DNA of 44,775 bases from Planctomycetota bacterium (GTDB lineage Bacteria > Planctomycetota > B15-G4 > JADJEK01). The notes beneath the pieces were generated by a model. The model was given only the letters and a program-made list of their open reading frames with translations. It did no database searches and was not told where the DNA came from. A program made the position numbers and the translations under genes. The DNA lies in assembly GCA_016213895.1 (NCBI GenBank), contig JACQZJ010000131.1:6496-51270 (forward strand), written 5' to 3'. Each line of letters opens with the position of its first letter. The first letter of the stretch is position 1. Of this stretch, positions 1-8,513 are shown in pieces.

Positions 1-1589
1 CCGCCCGCGAGCAGATCGGCCAGCTCCCGGGCGAGCGGAGCGTCCGTCTTGAGCAGCAGGTAGCGGAACGTGCCGCCTTCGAGCTGCGCCGCCAGCTCGG
101 CGCCGCGCGCGGCGAGCGCCGCCGGCTCCGAGCCGAGCTCCTGCGGCCCTCCCTGGAACAGGCCGAGGCGCCGCAGCAGCTCGAACTTGACCAGGAAGTC
201 GTTCGTCATGGACCAGTGCCCGCAGCACACGCGGCAGGCGCCCAGGCCGGGGAGGTACATGCCGGTCATGGGGTCGGTGAAGACGCAGGGCAGCGCGTGC
301 GTCGTGTCCGCGCGGAGGGCGTCGAGGGCCTGGAACAGCTCCGCGGGCACGCGCTCCGGCCGGCGCGCGAAGCGGCTATAGGCGACCGCGGGCGAGCCCA
401 GGGCCAGCAGGCTGGCGAGCACCAGGACGGCCGCTCGCGCGCCGCGGCGGCGCAGGCGCGCCAGCACCTCCCTGAGCCCGAGCCCCGCGAGCAGGGCGAG
501 CGGCAGGGTGCAGCCGCCGCAGAGCTTGGTCAGGCCGCTGTGCAGGAGCACGAGCAGGACGAAGACGAGCAGCGACCAGCTCGCGAAGAAGGCGCATTTG
601 CCGGCGAGCAGGCGACTGCGCGCGGCCGCGGCGCCAAGCGCCGCGAGCACCCAGAGCAGCAGGAAGGCCGAGGCCCAGTCCTTGTCCCCGAGCAGGCTCA
701 CGGAGATGTCGGCGAACTCCCGCCACACCGGCTGCGCCGACACCCACAGCGAGTAGAGGGAGAAGGGCAGGATGCCGCCGGCCAGGCAGGCGAGCACGGC
801 GAAGCGCCGGCGCCGCAGGGGCCGCGGAACGGCAAAGGCGCAAGACGCGGCGGCCAGCAGGACGTAGGCCGCGAGCACCATGAGCGGTTCGTAGGGGCGC
901 GTGCCCGAGAGGCACAGGGACGCCAGCACGATGAAGAGCGCTGTGCGCGCGCGGAACGGCCGCGCCGCGTCCTCGGCGCGCGCCAAGAGCAACGCGAGCA
1001 GCGCGAGCAGGGCGAGCGCGGCCGTGTGGAACGGGTAGACAATGAACGCCGTGGCCGGGTAGAGGTCGTGGTAGACGAGGTCGGGAGGGTAGGACGAGGC
1101 GAGGCGCAGGGCGCCGCCCGCGGGCGTCGCCTGCAGCAGGAGGGGCAGCCAGGAGACGCCGCCGCCGCCCGCGGCCAGACAGACCACCGCGGTCGTGAGC
1201 CGGCCGTCGAACCCGATCTCGCGGCACAGGCTGGCGAGGGCCAGGACGAAGACAGGGATAAGGAGCAGGCCGAGCATGTTCAGCACGGCGAGAGGCGTGG
1301 TCGAGAAGAACAGGGCGAGGCGGCCCACGGCCATGAAGAAGGGGGACACGAACAGCGCCTCGTGCTCGCTCGCGGTGTAGAGGTTGCTGAACGGGAAGAC
1401 GCCGGCCCTGCTCTGCTGCGCCCAGGCGGCATAGGACAGGCAGTCCATCGCGTTGTAGGTCACGCCGTAGGCGGCGGACTCGGGATTCGCCGCGTCGAGC
1501 GTGTACGGCCGCCAGCCTGACACGAACTCGTGGAACAGGACGTTGGCCAGGAGCAGGGCCAGGAGGATGACGAAGGTCGCCTTGTTCAC
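1..1589 (-). CDS. Multi-pass membrane protein, 3' end outside window
   Basis: The frame is open from a GTG at 1587-1589 to the window edge (about 529 codons, no stop), so the C-terminus is missing. An AAGG about 8 nt upstream supports the GTG; no ATG lies in frame before it. The protein begins with a hydrophobic anchor, then a lumenal-looking loop with Tyr/Asp/Trp residues. Many Leu/Ala/Val-rich membrane segments follow, then a more polar C-terminal part with a Cys-rich patch (CRVCCGHWS). This layout resembles GT-C/GT39-like polyprenol-dependent glycosyltransferases and other 'hypothetical membrane' proteins of polysaccharide regions, but I see no diagnostic motif. It diverges from the gene at 1673, across an 83-bp gap that must hold both promoters. 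Substrate unknown. Confidence 0.7.
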   Translation of the reverse strand, partial: MNKATFVILLALLLANVLFHEFVSGWRPYTLDAANPESAAYGVTYNAMDCLSYAAWAQQSRAGVFPFSNLYTASEHEALFVSPFFMAVGRLALFFSTTPLAVLNMLGLLLIPVFVLALASLCREIGFDGRLTTAVVCLAAGGGGVSWLPLLLQATPAGGALRLASSYPPDLVYHDLYPATAFIVYPFHTAALALLALLALLLARAEDAARPFRARTALFIVLASLCLSGTRPYEPLMVLAAYVLLAAASCAFAVPRPLRRRRFAVLACLAGGILPFSLYSLWVSAQPVWREFADISVSLLGDKDWASAFLLLWVLAALGAAAARSRLLAGKCAFFASWSLLVFVLLVLLHSGLTKLCGGCTLPLALLAGLGLREVLARLRRRGARAAVLVLASLLALGSPAVAYSRFARRPERVPAELFQALDALRADTTHALPCVFTDPMTGMYLPGLGACRVCCGHWSMTNDFLVKFELLRRLGLFQGGPQELGSEPAALAARGAELAAQLEGGTFRYLLLKTDAPLARELADLLAG

Positions 1590-1672
1590 CTTAACCTTGC
1601 ATTCCGCCGGACGGCCGCGCCTGGCTTGACCGGTCGAGCGCGCCGCAACATACTGACGCCTCCCTCGCGGCC

Positions 1673-2215
1673 ATGAAAGAAGGAACCTTGGCCAAGGCGC
1701 AGCGCATCAAGACGGCGGCGGCCGCCGCTGCCCTGGCCGCCTTCCTGCTCTGGGCAGCGGGAGCGGCGCTCGTGCGCGAGGCGCGCATCCTCTCCTCGGT
1801 CAGCCTGGCGGAGCGCCGCGCCCTGTTGGACGTCGATCTCGAGGACGTCTACCGCGCGAGCGCGCGCGAACACTACGAGATGTTCACGGCCCTGCGCGCG
1901 CACGTGCCGCGGGACGTGCATCTCGTGATCTACTCGCGCGTGAGCGCGGAGCAGCAGAGCGACCCGCTGCTCGGCCAGGACCTGAAGAAGCAGCTCACGC
2001 TGCTGCGCGGCAAGCTCCAGGCCCTGCACTTCCCGGCGCAGGTCACGCCGCTGGCCGGTGAGGTCGAGAACCCCGAGACCTACCTGGCCCTGCTCGACCC
2101 GAGTTACTACGTGCTCAACATCACGCCCGAGGCCGACTTCCCCGGCCAGTCGCGCTTCGACCTCGTCGCCCGCGGAGCGACGTACGCGCTCCACCGTTTC
2201 CGAGGGGCGGACTGA
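1673..2215 (+). CDS. Small membrane-anchored hypothetical protein
   Basis: A 180-residue protein with one N-terminal hydrophobic segment (about residues 13-36, Ala/Leu-rich) followed by a soluble domain that would lie outside the membrane. I recognise no family. The start is uncertain. The ATG at 1673 has a poor ribosome site, whereas a TTG at 1688, in the same frame, follows AAGGA by 5 nt, so the protein may be 5 residues shorter. It is followed after 5 nt by the membrane-protein gene at 2221, so the two are probably one transcript. The C-terminal domain has a conserved-looking YLALLDPSYYVLN stretch. Partner of the neighbouring glycosyltransferase-like protein is inference only. Confidence 0.65.
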   Translation: MKEGTLAKAQRIKTAAAAAALAAFLLWAAGAALVREARILSSVSLAERRALLDVDLEDVYRASAREHYEMFTALRAHVPRDVHLVIYSRVSAEQQSDPLLGQDLKKQLTLLRGKLQALHFPAQVTPLAGEVENPETYLALLDPSYYVLNITPEADFPGQSRFDLVARGATYALHRFRGAD

Positions 2216-2220
2216 CGGCG

Positions 2221-3711
2221 ATGGGCGCGCTGACGCTGCTCCTCGTGCTGGCGACGCCGTGGGTCATCGGCTGCGGCGCGCTCAGCGCGCTCGGCGTGCG
2301 CTTCGCGCACGACCGCTTCGCCTACGCCGGCTGGGCGTGGCTCGCCGGCTCGCTGATCACGGCGCTCTTCCTCTGCGGCTGGCTCCTCTTTGGCCTCCCG
2401 ATCGACGCGTTTCCGAGCGCGGCGCGGGTCCTGGCTGCAGCGGCCATCCTGCTCTTCGCACGCTCCTGGCTGCGCGCGCGCCACGCGCCGCAACGGGCGC
2501 CAGCGCGGCCTGAAGGCCGGGGCGGGCGGCTCGAGCGCCTGCTTTTCCTCGCCGTGGTCGCGGCCTGCCTGGCGCTCACGGTCGATCGCGCGGTCCGGGC
2601 CAACGCCGCCGAGGTGGTCCTGCTCGGCGACGAGGCCAGGATCTGGGCGGGCAAGGCCAAGGCGATCCACGTGAGCGGCGGCCTGAACGAGCGCTTTGCC
2701 AAGTTGATGGAGCCGGAGGAGATCGTCCTGCACAAGGACTACCCCCTGCTCAACCCGCTCCTGCAGGTGTGGACCTTCGCCCACTTCGGCCGCGTCACCG
2801 ACGTCGAGAACCGCTGGGTGATCCAGGCGTGCGTGGCCGCGCTCATCCTGGCGGCGGCCGGGGCGCTCCTGCGCCTGGCGCGGCCGCTTCTCGCCGCGCT
2901 CTTCCTCGTGCTGCTCGCGACCAGCCAACAGCTCCGCGTCTCCACCGGCCTGGTCGAGGCGGACGGCCTGGTGGCGCTGGGCCTTCTCGCGGCGCTCGAC
3001 CTGCTCGCGCGCTTCGAGGAGGACGGCGAGCGCCGCTGGTGGCGCCTGGCCGCGCTCGCGCTCGCCTACCTCGCCTGGAGCAAGAACGAAGGCATGGCGC
3101 TGGCGCTCGCCGCGGCCGTGGCGCTCTTCACCCTGCGCCTCGGGCGGAGGCCGCGCGGCGAGCGGGCGTTGCTCTTCGCCGGAGGGGCGCTCGCGCTGCT
3201 TCTCCCCGTTGGGGTGATCGCCCTGCATCTCTCGCTCAACGCGCGCTTCGGCTTCGCGAACGACATCACCGCGAGCAGTGCGGCCGGGACGTTCTTCGCC
3301 CGGGTGGTCGCGCAGGCGGGCGCCCACCTCGGCGCGGTCTGCGCTTTCGCGTACGAGTACGGCGTGCGCCGGGCCGGGGAGACGCACCTGATGTTCCCTC
3401 TGGCGCTCGCGCTGCTCCTGCTCTTCCCGCGGCGTCTCGGGCGTCTGCTGCCGCTTCTCACGCTCGCGTGCGGCCTGGCTCTGCCGGGCTTCCTTCTGGT
3501 CTACCTCGGCACTCCGCACGACATCGAGTGGCACCTCTACTGGTCGATCCAGCGCATCCTCTTCCAGCTTCTGCCCGTGGTGCTGCTCTGGGTCGCCGCG
3601 GCCACGCAGGAGCTCGCTGCGGCGGCGGGCTTTGGCGCGTCCTGGCGCGCTCCTACGGCGCGGCCTGGAAGTCGAAGAACAGGTTCGTGCTTCCCTCGGG
3701 CGGGAGCGTGA
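2221..3711 (+). CDS. GT-C-like multi-pass membrane protein
   Basis: A 496-residue protein dominated by hydrophobic segments. The first large loop carries GDEARIW (near residue 137), the kind of acidic loop motif found in GT-C glycosyltransferases that use polyprenyl-phosphate sugars. A later WSKNEGMALA stretch is also typical of such proteins. The start ATG is 5 nt after the stop of the 1673 gene. The 3' end overlaps the end of the opposite-strand sigma-factor gene by 59 bp, and the last 20 or so residues are low-complexity, Arg/Pro-rich sequence, suggesting a read-through tail in a convergent overlap. Glycosyl transfer is an inference from topology and loop motif; substrate unknown. Confidence 0.65.
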   Translation: MGALTLLLVLATPWVIGCGALSALGVRFAHDRFAYAGWAWLAGSLITALFLCGWLLFGLPIDAFPSAARVLAAAAILLFARSWLRARHAPQRAPARPEGRGGRLERLLFLAVVAACLALTVDRAVRANAAEVVLLGDEARIWAGKAKAIHVSGGLNERFAKLMEPEEIVLHKDYPLLNPLLQVWTFAHFGRVTDVENRWVIQACVAALILAAAGALLRLARPLLAALFLVLLATSQQLRVSTGLVEADGLVALGLLAALDLLARFEEDGERRWWRLAALALAYLAWSKNEGMALALAAAVALFTLRLGRRPRGERALLFAGGALALLLPVGVIALHLSLNARFGFANDITASSAAGTFFARVVAQAGAHLGAVCAFAYEYGVRRAGETHLMFPLALALLLLFPRRLGRLLPLLTLACGLALPGFLLVYLGTPHDIEWHLYWSIQRILFQLLPVVLLWVAAATQELAAAAGFGASWRAPTARPGSRRTGSCFPRAGA

Positions 3712-6700
3712 ACGCGAGCGGCAGGCTGCCGCCGCTGCCCCAGCCCCAGGACACGGTGTAGTTGCCTGGCTCGAGTCCGGCGATGGAGAAGCGGCCGCCG
3801 CGCTGCGCGCCGCGTTCGAGCGGCAGGTAGAGCGCCTCGGGCTCGCCGGTGCCCTCGCCGAGGAAGCGCAGGTAGATCCAGCAGTCCGCCGGCGGCGCGA
3901 GGTCCTGCGGCGTGCTGAACGTGCCCGCGCAAGGAGCGCCGGGATCGAGTTCCAGCGTGGTCGTGAAGCCGGCCGGCACAATGACGCTCTGCCGCGCCTG
4001 GCCCGCGCCGGGGTGCGCGGCCATGAGCGTGAACGAACCCGCGGCGGTCAGCTCGATGGACACCTCGCCGTCCTCATCGGTCAAGCCGAAGGCCGACGCC
4101 TCCTGGTTCGCGGGCTCGGCTCCCCTGAAGGTCACGCGCGCGTCCTCGAGCGGTTCCTCGCTGCCCTGGCGGCACACGCGCACCGAGACGCGGTAGGTCG
4201 TGAAGTCATAGTCCTGGTTCCACTGCTGTCCGGGCGCGAGGTGGATCGTGTCGCGGCGCCTGGGCTGGAGGATCGTGCTGGTGCCCTTCTTCTGGGCGAA
4301 CCACACCACCAGCTCGACCTCGCCCGGCTGGACGCCCGTGATCTCGTAGCGGCCCTGTTCGTCGGCCTCTCCGAAGTTCTCCCGCGGGTCGCTGCTCACC
4401 GCCTGGACGCGCGTTCCCGCCATGGGCTCGCCGTTCGCGCGGATCGTCCCGCGCACGACGCACGCCGCGCCCCCTGCCGGCGAGTGGATTTCGATGTCCA
4501 GGCTCGCGACCTTGCCGGCCTCCACGCGGAACGGTCCCTCCGCCAGCGGGCTCATGCGGTTCATCTCCATGGCGGCGGCGAGGAGGTCGCCGTTCAGGCA
4601 GCGCCGGTAGACCTCGTACCGGTAGAAGCCGGGACGCATGTGGCTCAGGGCGAACGCGCCGAGCGCATCGGTGACGGCTAACCAGGGAGCCGAGAGGGAT
4701 GCGCTCGCCTCCTGCTCGAGGATCACCACCGAGTACGCCTCCCGGGGCGGCTGGCCGTCCACGGTCAGCCGGCCGGCTGCTCCGCCGCCGCTGCTCAGGC
4801 GGACCTCGAGCACCTGGTCGTCCAGGCGGATGGGCACGGACGCGTGCGCGTAGCCCGGGTGCTCCACCTGGAGCAGCGCGCCGGTCTCGGACGCGGCGTG
4901 GAACGGTCCGAGCGAGGCCGCGCCCGCGGCGTTCGTCACCTCGCGGAGCAGCGCTCCTTCTGGAGCGCCGGACGACAGCACCGCGACCTCCGCGTGCTCG
5001 ATCGCGCTGCCCGTGGCCTCCTCGAGGACGCGCACCAGCACGGTCTGACCGCGCGGCAGGACCAGCGAGGCGTGCGCGTCGTCCTCGCCGATGGTGACGA
5101 CCTCGGTCATCACCGCGAGTCCCGGCGCCTTCACCGCCAGCGTGTACGAGCCGGGCGCGAGCCCCGCGATCCGGTAGTACCCGCCGCCCACGTTCTCGAG
5201 CCGGCCGCCAGGAGCAGCGTAGGCACGCAGCGACTCGATGGGGAAGTCGTCGAGCCGAGCCGGAGACAGGCGGATCTCGGCTTCCTCGACCGGTCTCTGG
5301 CTTTCGTCCTCGAGGCGCACCGTCAGGGAGACGGCCGCGGGCAGGGTCAGCGTGACCTCCTCGGCGTCGAAGGGCCCCTCGACGCGCCACGGCTCGATGG
5401 CCGAGGTGCGCGCGGCCACCACGAGGTCGCTGTCCTCGGGAAGCGCGTCGAGCACGAAGACACCGTCCTCCGCGCCGGGCTTGGCCGGCCGGCCGAAGGC
5501 GAAGGCGCCGAGCGCCGCGACCGGCCCGCCGATCACCTCCGCGCCTGCGATTGCGCGTCCCTTGGCGTCGGCCACGCGCACCAGGAGCGTGCGGCCTTCT
5601 GCGAGCGTGATCGTCCCGAGGTCGCGCTCGCCGCCCTGGCCGCTGGGCGTGGGCCCGACCACCGCGGCCACGAAGTCCTGGTGATCGATCACCGTGGTGA
5701 CCACGCCGCGCGGCGCTCCCTCGATGCGGAAGCGGCCGTCCGCGCCGCTGTAGGCCGTGGGAACGGGCAGGCGGTCGAACCAGGCGCCGAGCCACGGCGG
5801 CAGGTCGAAGACCATCGCGGGCTCGTCCAGGCGGATGACGTCCGAGTCGCTGCGGGCGTGCTGGATGCCGAGAGCCGCGACGGGCGCCGGCACGTTGGCC
5901 GTGCGCACGCGCGCGCCGGCAATCGGCCTGCCCTCCTCGTCGACCACCAGGCCGAAGAAGGCGACCACAGGATCGAGGAGTACGTCGCCGAGGTCGGTCA
6001 GCTCGCCGGGCGGCAGGGCCACGTCGATCGCGCGCAGGGCGGCGCGCGGGCCGCCGAGGTCGATGCCCAGCCCGTGCAGCGCCCGGCCGTGCGCCCCTTC
6101 CAGCCGGAAGCGGCCGTCTGCGCCGGTGCGCGTACGCGAAAGCTCGATGCGCGGTGCAGCCAAGGCCGCGGCGAAAGCGCTTGCCTGCAGGCCGAACAGG
6201 CACTCCGGCCGCAGCTCGAGCAGGCAGACCTCCAGCAGGGCGGCGGGCTCGCCTCCGGCACTGACCAGGCGGCCGGTCACGCCCGAGAGGTGCCGGGCGT
6301 AGGAAGCTGGGTAGTTCGGTGGATCGATGGCCGCGGGCGCCGCGGGGGCGACGAGCGCCGTTTTCGGCGCCACGCTCTCGCGGCTGGGCGGCGCCGCCGG
6401 TTCCGGCCGCGGCGCGTTGCTCGCGTCCTCCTCGGTCCGGAGAGCGGCGCCGGCCGCCGCGACCTCCGCGGGCGCGCGATCCTCGGGCCAGGTGAAATAG
6501 ATGGTGCCCGACACCGCGGCCACGATGCCGAGCGCCGCCAGCAGCGAGTTCTTCGACACGACCAGACCTCCCATGACTGTGGACACGGCGGCCGCGCCGC
6601 CGCTCGCTGCGCCGAGCGCCGCGTGCCTGAGCACGCGCGCGCGCACCGCGGCCAGGGACCTCCTCGAGCCCAGGAGCAGCAGGAGCGACGCGAGCAGGCC

Positions 6701-7228
6701 GCGCGGCAGCGCGCCGCGCAGGAGCGCGAGCCCGCGGCGGATCTGCGAGCGCACCACCGCCGGGTCGCGTCCCACCTGGCGCGCGATCTCGACGCCCTTC
6801 GTCCCCTCGCGGAGACGCGGCTCGAGCACTTCGCGGTAAACGGGCGGAAGTCCCTCCAGGGCCTGCTCCACCGCGCTTGCCAGCTCGGCCTCGAGCACGA
6901 TCTCCTGAGGCTCGCGCTCGCGCGCCGGCCACAGGCGATCGGTCTCGAGGAAGCGGCTGCCGCGCCGGCGCGCGTGGCTGGCGTGCTTGACCAGGATGCC
7001 AAGCAGCCAGGGACGCAGCGGGCGCCGCACGTCGTAGGCCGGAGCGCGTTCGATGGCGGTGAGGAAGGTGGCCTGCAGCAGGTCCTCGGCCTCGCTCGCG
7101 CCGTGCGTCAGGTGTCTCGCGACCCTGAGCAGCTCCGCCGCGGTCTGGTCGAAGACAAAGCCCAGGGCGCCCGTGTCGCCCCTGGAGCGGAAGTCCTCGA
7201 AGCAAGTCTCCAGGCTGCGCTTCTGCAT
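3653..7228 (-). CDS. ECF sigma factor fused to membrane anchor and carboxypeptidase-regulatory-like repeats
   Basis: 1191 residues. Residues about 22-90 look like sigma region 2 (EAEDLLQATFLTAI, RPLRPWLLGIL) and about 115-172 like region 4 with its helix-turn-helix (LPPVYREVL, GVEIARQVG, VRSQIRRGLALLR). Hydrophobic stretches follow at about 178-188 and 203-224, with a clear membrane helix at 228-247. The remaining roughly 900 residues are a chain of beta-sandwich repeats of the carboxypeptidase-regulatory type, each with a G-x-P-h-x-G/D-A-x-V signature and a GRF/GRY-x-I-x-G-hxPGxY element. The start ATG follows AGGGGG by 5 nt. Such a protein would hold the sigma domain inside the cell and the repeats outside; whether it is released by proteolysis is unknown. 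It lies 87 bp downstream of the SGNH gene. Confidence 0.85.
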   Translation of the reverse strand: MQKRSLETCFEDFRSRGDTGALGFVFDQTAAELLRVARHLTHGASEAEDLLQATFLTAIERAPAYDVRRPLRPWLLGILVKHASHARRRGSRFLETDRLWPAREREPQEIVLEAELASAVEQALEGLPPVYREVLEPRLREGTKGVEIARQVGRDPAVVRSQIRRGLALLRGALPRGLLASLLLLLGSRRSLAAVRARVLRHAALGAASGGAAAVSTVMGGLVVSKNSLLAALGIVAAVSGTIYFTWPEDRAPAEVAAAGAALRTEEDASNAPRPEPAAPPSRESVAPKTALVAPAAPAAIDPPNYPASYARHLSGVTGRLVSAGGEPAALLEVCLLELRPECLFGLQASAFAAALAAPRIELSRTRTGADGRFRLEGAHGRALHGLGIDLGGPRAALRAIDVALPPGELTDLGDVLLDPVVAFFGLVVDEEGRPIAGARVRTANVPAPVAALGIQHARSDSDVIRLDEPAMVFDLPPWLGAWFDRLPVPTAYSGADGRFRIEGAPRGVVTTVIDHQDFVAAVVGPTPSGQGGERDLGTITLAEGRTLLVRVADAKGRAIAGAEVIGGPVAALGAFAFGRPAKPGAEDGVFVLDALPEDSDLVVAARTSAIEPWRVEGPFDAEEVTLTLPAAVSLTVRLEDESQRPVEEAEIRLSPARLDDFPIESLRAYAAPGGRLENVGGGYYRIAGLAPGSYTLAVKAPGLAVMTEVVTIGEDDAHASLVLPRGQTVLVRVLEEATGSAIEHAEVAVLSSGAPEGALLREVTNAAGAASLGPFHAASETGALLQVEHPGYAHASVPIRLDDQVLEVRLSSGGGAAGRLTVDGQPPREAYSVVILEQEASASLSAPWLAVTDALGAFALSHMRPGFYRYEVYRRCLNGDLLAAAMEMNRMSPLAEGPFRVEAGKVASLDIEIHSPAGGAACVVRGTIRANGEPMAGTRVQAVSSDPRENFGEADEQGRYEITGVQPGEVELVVWFAQKKGTSTILQPRRRDTIHLAPGQQWNQDYDFTTYRVSVRVCRQGSEEPLEDARVTFRGAEPANQEASAFGLTDEDGEVSIELTAAGSFTLMAAHPGAGQARQSVIVPAGFTTTLELDPGAPCAGTFSTPQDLAPPADCWIYLRFLGEGTGEPEALYLPLERGAQRGGRFSIAGLEPGNYTVSWGWGSGGSLPLAFTLPPEGSTNLFFDFQAAP

Positions 7229-7315
7229 GACGCCCCCTATTGACGCGAGGACGAGAAGCGTGGCGGCGATTCTGTTTTTCGCGGCGGGTTCTTCGCGGCG
7301 CCGCGCCCGCGCCTC

Positions 7316-8512
7316 TCACCTGTGCGGGGGCTTGGCCAGGAGCTGCGCCAGGGCCCGGGTGAACTTCGCGGCTCCGTCCTCGTCCAGGTGGTTGACGTCC
7401 GCGTAGTTCTCCTTGACGTAGATGGTCCAATCAGGAGGTTGGTACAGCTCCGCCTTCCTCCGGTAGTACGCCACCTGGGAGCCGGACATGGCCTCTTCCC
7501 AAAAGCCGGGGATCTCCATCTGGATGAGGCGGATGCCGTGCTTCCTGCACAGGCTGACGAAGGTGTCGGTGTAGAGGAACGTGGCCGCGTAGCGTCCGGG
7601 CGCGCGGTAGTCGATGGGCAGCCGCATGCGCTGGAAGTTCGGGTTGCCCACGGGGGCGTCCTGCCACTCGTCGACCTGCTTCTTCCCCTTCTGGTACAGG
7701 CTCGAAGTGGCCTTCACCCGATACCAGCCCTGATCCCGGATCTGCTGCGACAGGTCGGCGACCGAGGTCAGGACCACGTCGCCGGTGTACGGCGACTTGA
7801 AACCCTCGAGTGCGGCCTCGAGCCGGCTCCTGCCCGCGCCCGCGCCGCCCAGGAGCCCGGCCCAGGCGTTCTTGCCGCGGCAGTAGAGCGCGAAGATCTC
7901 GTCCTCGGGCCCGCGTCCCAGGCCCTCCATGGCGAGGTCCACGTTCGTGAAGCCCCGCTCCAGGAGGAGGAAGAACGAGTCGAACGCGTTGTCGGGTGGA
8001 TCGAGGATCAGCTCCTGCGACCGTTCGTAGCTGCGCGTGCGGTACGGCATGCGACCGAGCACGCGCAGGATGTCCGCCAGGTTCATGAAGCGCGCCGTGA
8101 TCTCGTGCGGATGCTCGGCGTGGTCGATCGAGCCGACCTCGAGGAACACCGCCTTGGGCGGCGGGAACACGGAGAGGTACTCGACGAGGGTCAGGTAGTT
8201 GATGTGCTTGGCCTTGCCGAGCATGGCGAGGTTGAGGGCGCGGATGCGTTCGCCGGTCAGCTCCTCGTAGCGCTGCTCGAAAGCCTCGGGGATCACGGCT
8301 CGCGCCGTGCGCGAGCTGCCGAGGAAGAGCACGTCAGCCGGCGGTCTCTCGGTCGAGAGCAGCTCCCGCACCAGCGCGCTGCGCATGGGCTCCAGGAGGG
8401 CCAGCCGCTCGTGGCGCGAGTGCGCCAAGAGACCGAGGCAGAGCGCCGAGTAGCACAGGCCGGCCAGGACGGTCTTCTGCAGCAGGAAGGGCTTCGGGCG
8501 CGTCTCGCTCAT
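7316..8512 (-). CDS. SGNH/AlgJ-like membrane-anchored acyl-handling protein
   Basis: 398 residues. An N-terminal membrane segment (about 14-30) is followed by an SGNH-hydrolase-like fold: block I is LFLGSSRTA (Ser 66 or 67), and the C-terminal Asp-His element is DVNHLDEDGAAKF. Proteins of this type (AlgJ, AlgX, DltD, PatB relatives) work with an MBOAT partner to place acyl groups, usually acetate, on exported polysaccharide. The MBOAT gene lies directly upstream, with one base between its stop and this ATG, so the two are translationally coupled. The target polymer is not shown by the sequence; the membrane proteins at 1-3711 may belong to the same envelope pathway. Confidence 0.8.
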   Translation of the reverse strand: MSETRPKPFLLQKTVLAGLCYSALCLGLLAHSRHERLALLEPMRSALVRELLSTERPPADVLFLGSSRTARAVIPEAFEQRYEELTGERIRALNLAMLGKAKHINYLTLVEYLSVFPPPKAVFLEVGSIDHAEHPHEITARFMNLADILRVLGRMPYRTRSYERSQELILDPPDNAFDSFFLLLERGFTNVDLAMEGLGRGPEDEIFALYCRGKNAWAGLLGGAGAGRSRLEAALEGFKSPYTGDVVLTSVADLSQQIRDQGWYRVKATSSLYQKGKKQVDEWQDAPVGNPNFQRMRLPIDYRAPGRYAATFLYTDTFVSLCRKHGIRLIQMEIPGFWEEAMSGSQVAYYRRKAELYQPPDWTIYVKENYADVNHLDEDGAAKFTRALAQLLAKPPHR

Positions 8513-8513
8513 G

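Noticed and set aside
216-1520. Long plus-strand open frame rich in Arg/Gly/Glu
   Set aside because: It is the antisense of a clear membrane-protein frame; its composition is low-complexity and it shows no motif.
4844-7243. 799-codon plus-strand frame opposite the sigma-factor fusion
   Set aside because: A by-product of high GC; the opposite strand encodes recognisable sigma regions and repeats.
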